A DNA stretch of 64,000 nucleotides from Orientallactaga sibirica (taxonomy: Eukaryota; Chordata; Mammalia; Rodentia; Dipodidae), in NCBI GenBank assembly GCA_036365145.1, contig JAEOAD010000052.1, forward strand, positions 14,073,501 to 14,137,500. Reading direction: 5' to 3'. Positions 63,900-64,000 of the stretch are shown here, piece after piece (position 1 is the stretch's first letter; each line of letters opens with the position of its first letter). Position numbers and translations under genes: made by a program. The notes beneath the pieces are model-generated. The model saw only the letters and a program-made list of their open reading frames with translations, ran no database searches and was not told the DNA's origin.

Positions 63900-64000
63900 T
63901 TCTCATTTGTTTTTATTGAGGTGAGATTTACATATAATATAGTTACTTTACAGTGAACAATTCAGTGGCATTTAGGGCATTTGCTGTGTTGCCCCATCAC
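63900..64000 (+). mobile_element. Ancient L1M 3' UTR, runs off the window
   Basis: gtttttattgaggtgagatt, tacagtgaacaattcagtgg is the L1M 3' text also seen at 17.35 kb. Confidence 0.65.

Noticed and set aside
1..64000. Defence island, gene cluster or other new enzymatic system
   Set aside because: No long coding genes are present; everything recognisable is retroelement, microsatellite or unique non-coding DNA.

Overview
The window is mammalian, specifically rodent, nuclear DNA. It is almost wholly intergenic or intronic and dense in retrotransposons. The evidence is two very abundant SINE families, mammalian-wide MIR/L2/MLT1/L1M fossils, long microsatellites and a U6 snRNA retropseudogene. 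There are no operons and no long conserved reading frames. Family 1 is a B1-type (7SL-derived) SINE of about 145 bp with the interior gagactacatagtgaattcc. Family 2 is a tRNA-derived, B2-like SINE of about 180-230 bp. Its head resembles ctggagagatggcttagcgg, its B-box ggttcgattcc, its body ccagatgcacaaggtgg, and it ends in a CT-rich run plus AATAAA-rich tail. From memory this pair suits a jerboa (Dipodoidea, e.g. Jaculus); that assignment is inference and was not checked.

Layout. 0-2.3 kb: SINEs and a 5'-truncated L1 (minus) that keeps the ORF2 C-terminus. 2.3-5.6 kb: a SINE thicket with nested insertions. 5.6-20 kb: unique sequence with MIR, MLT1-like LTRs, L1M and SINEs inserted into them with readable target-site duplications (TSDs). 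19.9-22.5 kb: an L2 broken by an MLT1-like LTR and SINEs, then a long polypurine tract and a long polypyrimidine tract. 25.7 kb: a U6 retropseudogene with a perfect 16-bp TSD. 26-34 kb: mostly unique, with MIR/L2 remnants and TATC/TTTCC microsatellites. 34-39.6 kb: MaLR-type LTRs, composite SINEs and a second L1 3' fragment. 42.9-46 kb: L1M, a solo LTR and a near-complete MaLR/ERVL-type element with two almost identical LTR copies, a tRNA-Leu-type primer site and a short internal ORF. 47.5-49.5 kb: the best candidates for real exons (plus strand, phase-compatible). 50-64 kb: SINEs, two short novel tandem repeats near 57.6-58.1 kb, unique AT-rich blocks and more MIR/B1/B2-like copies.

Orientation. 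By my count about 31 B2-like copies lie on minus and 10 on plus; for B1 it is about 23 minus and 12 plus. L1 and several LTRs are also minus. Together with the plus-strand exon candidates, this weakly suggests the window lies within a plus-strand transcription unit.

I found no convincing complete protein-coding gene, no tRNA, no rRNA, no CRISPR and no bacterial-type system. The two longest open frames (276 and 257 codons, both minus) look non-coding. SINE boundaries are by eye, usually good to 5-15 bp; '+' means the A-rich tail lies at the right end.
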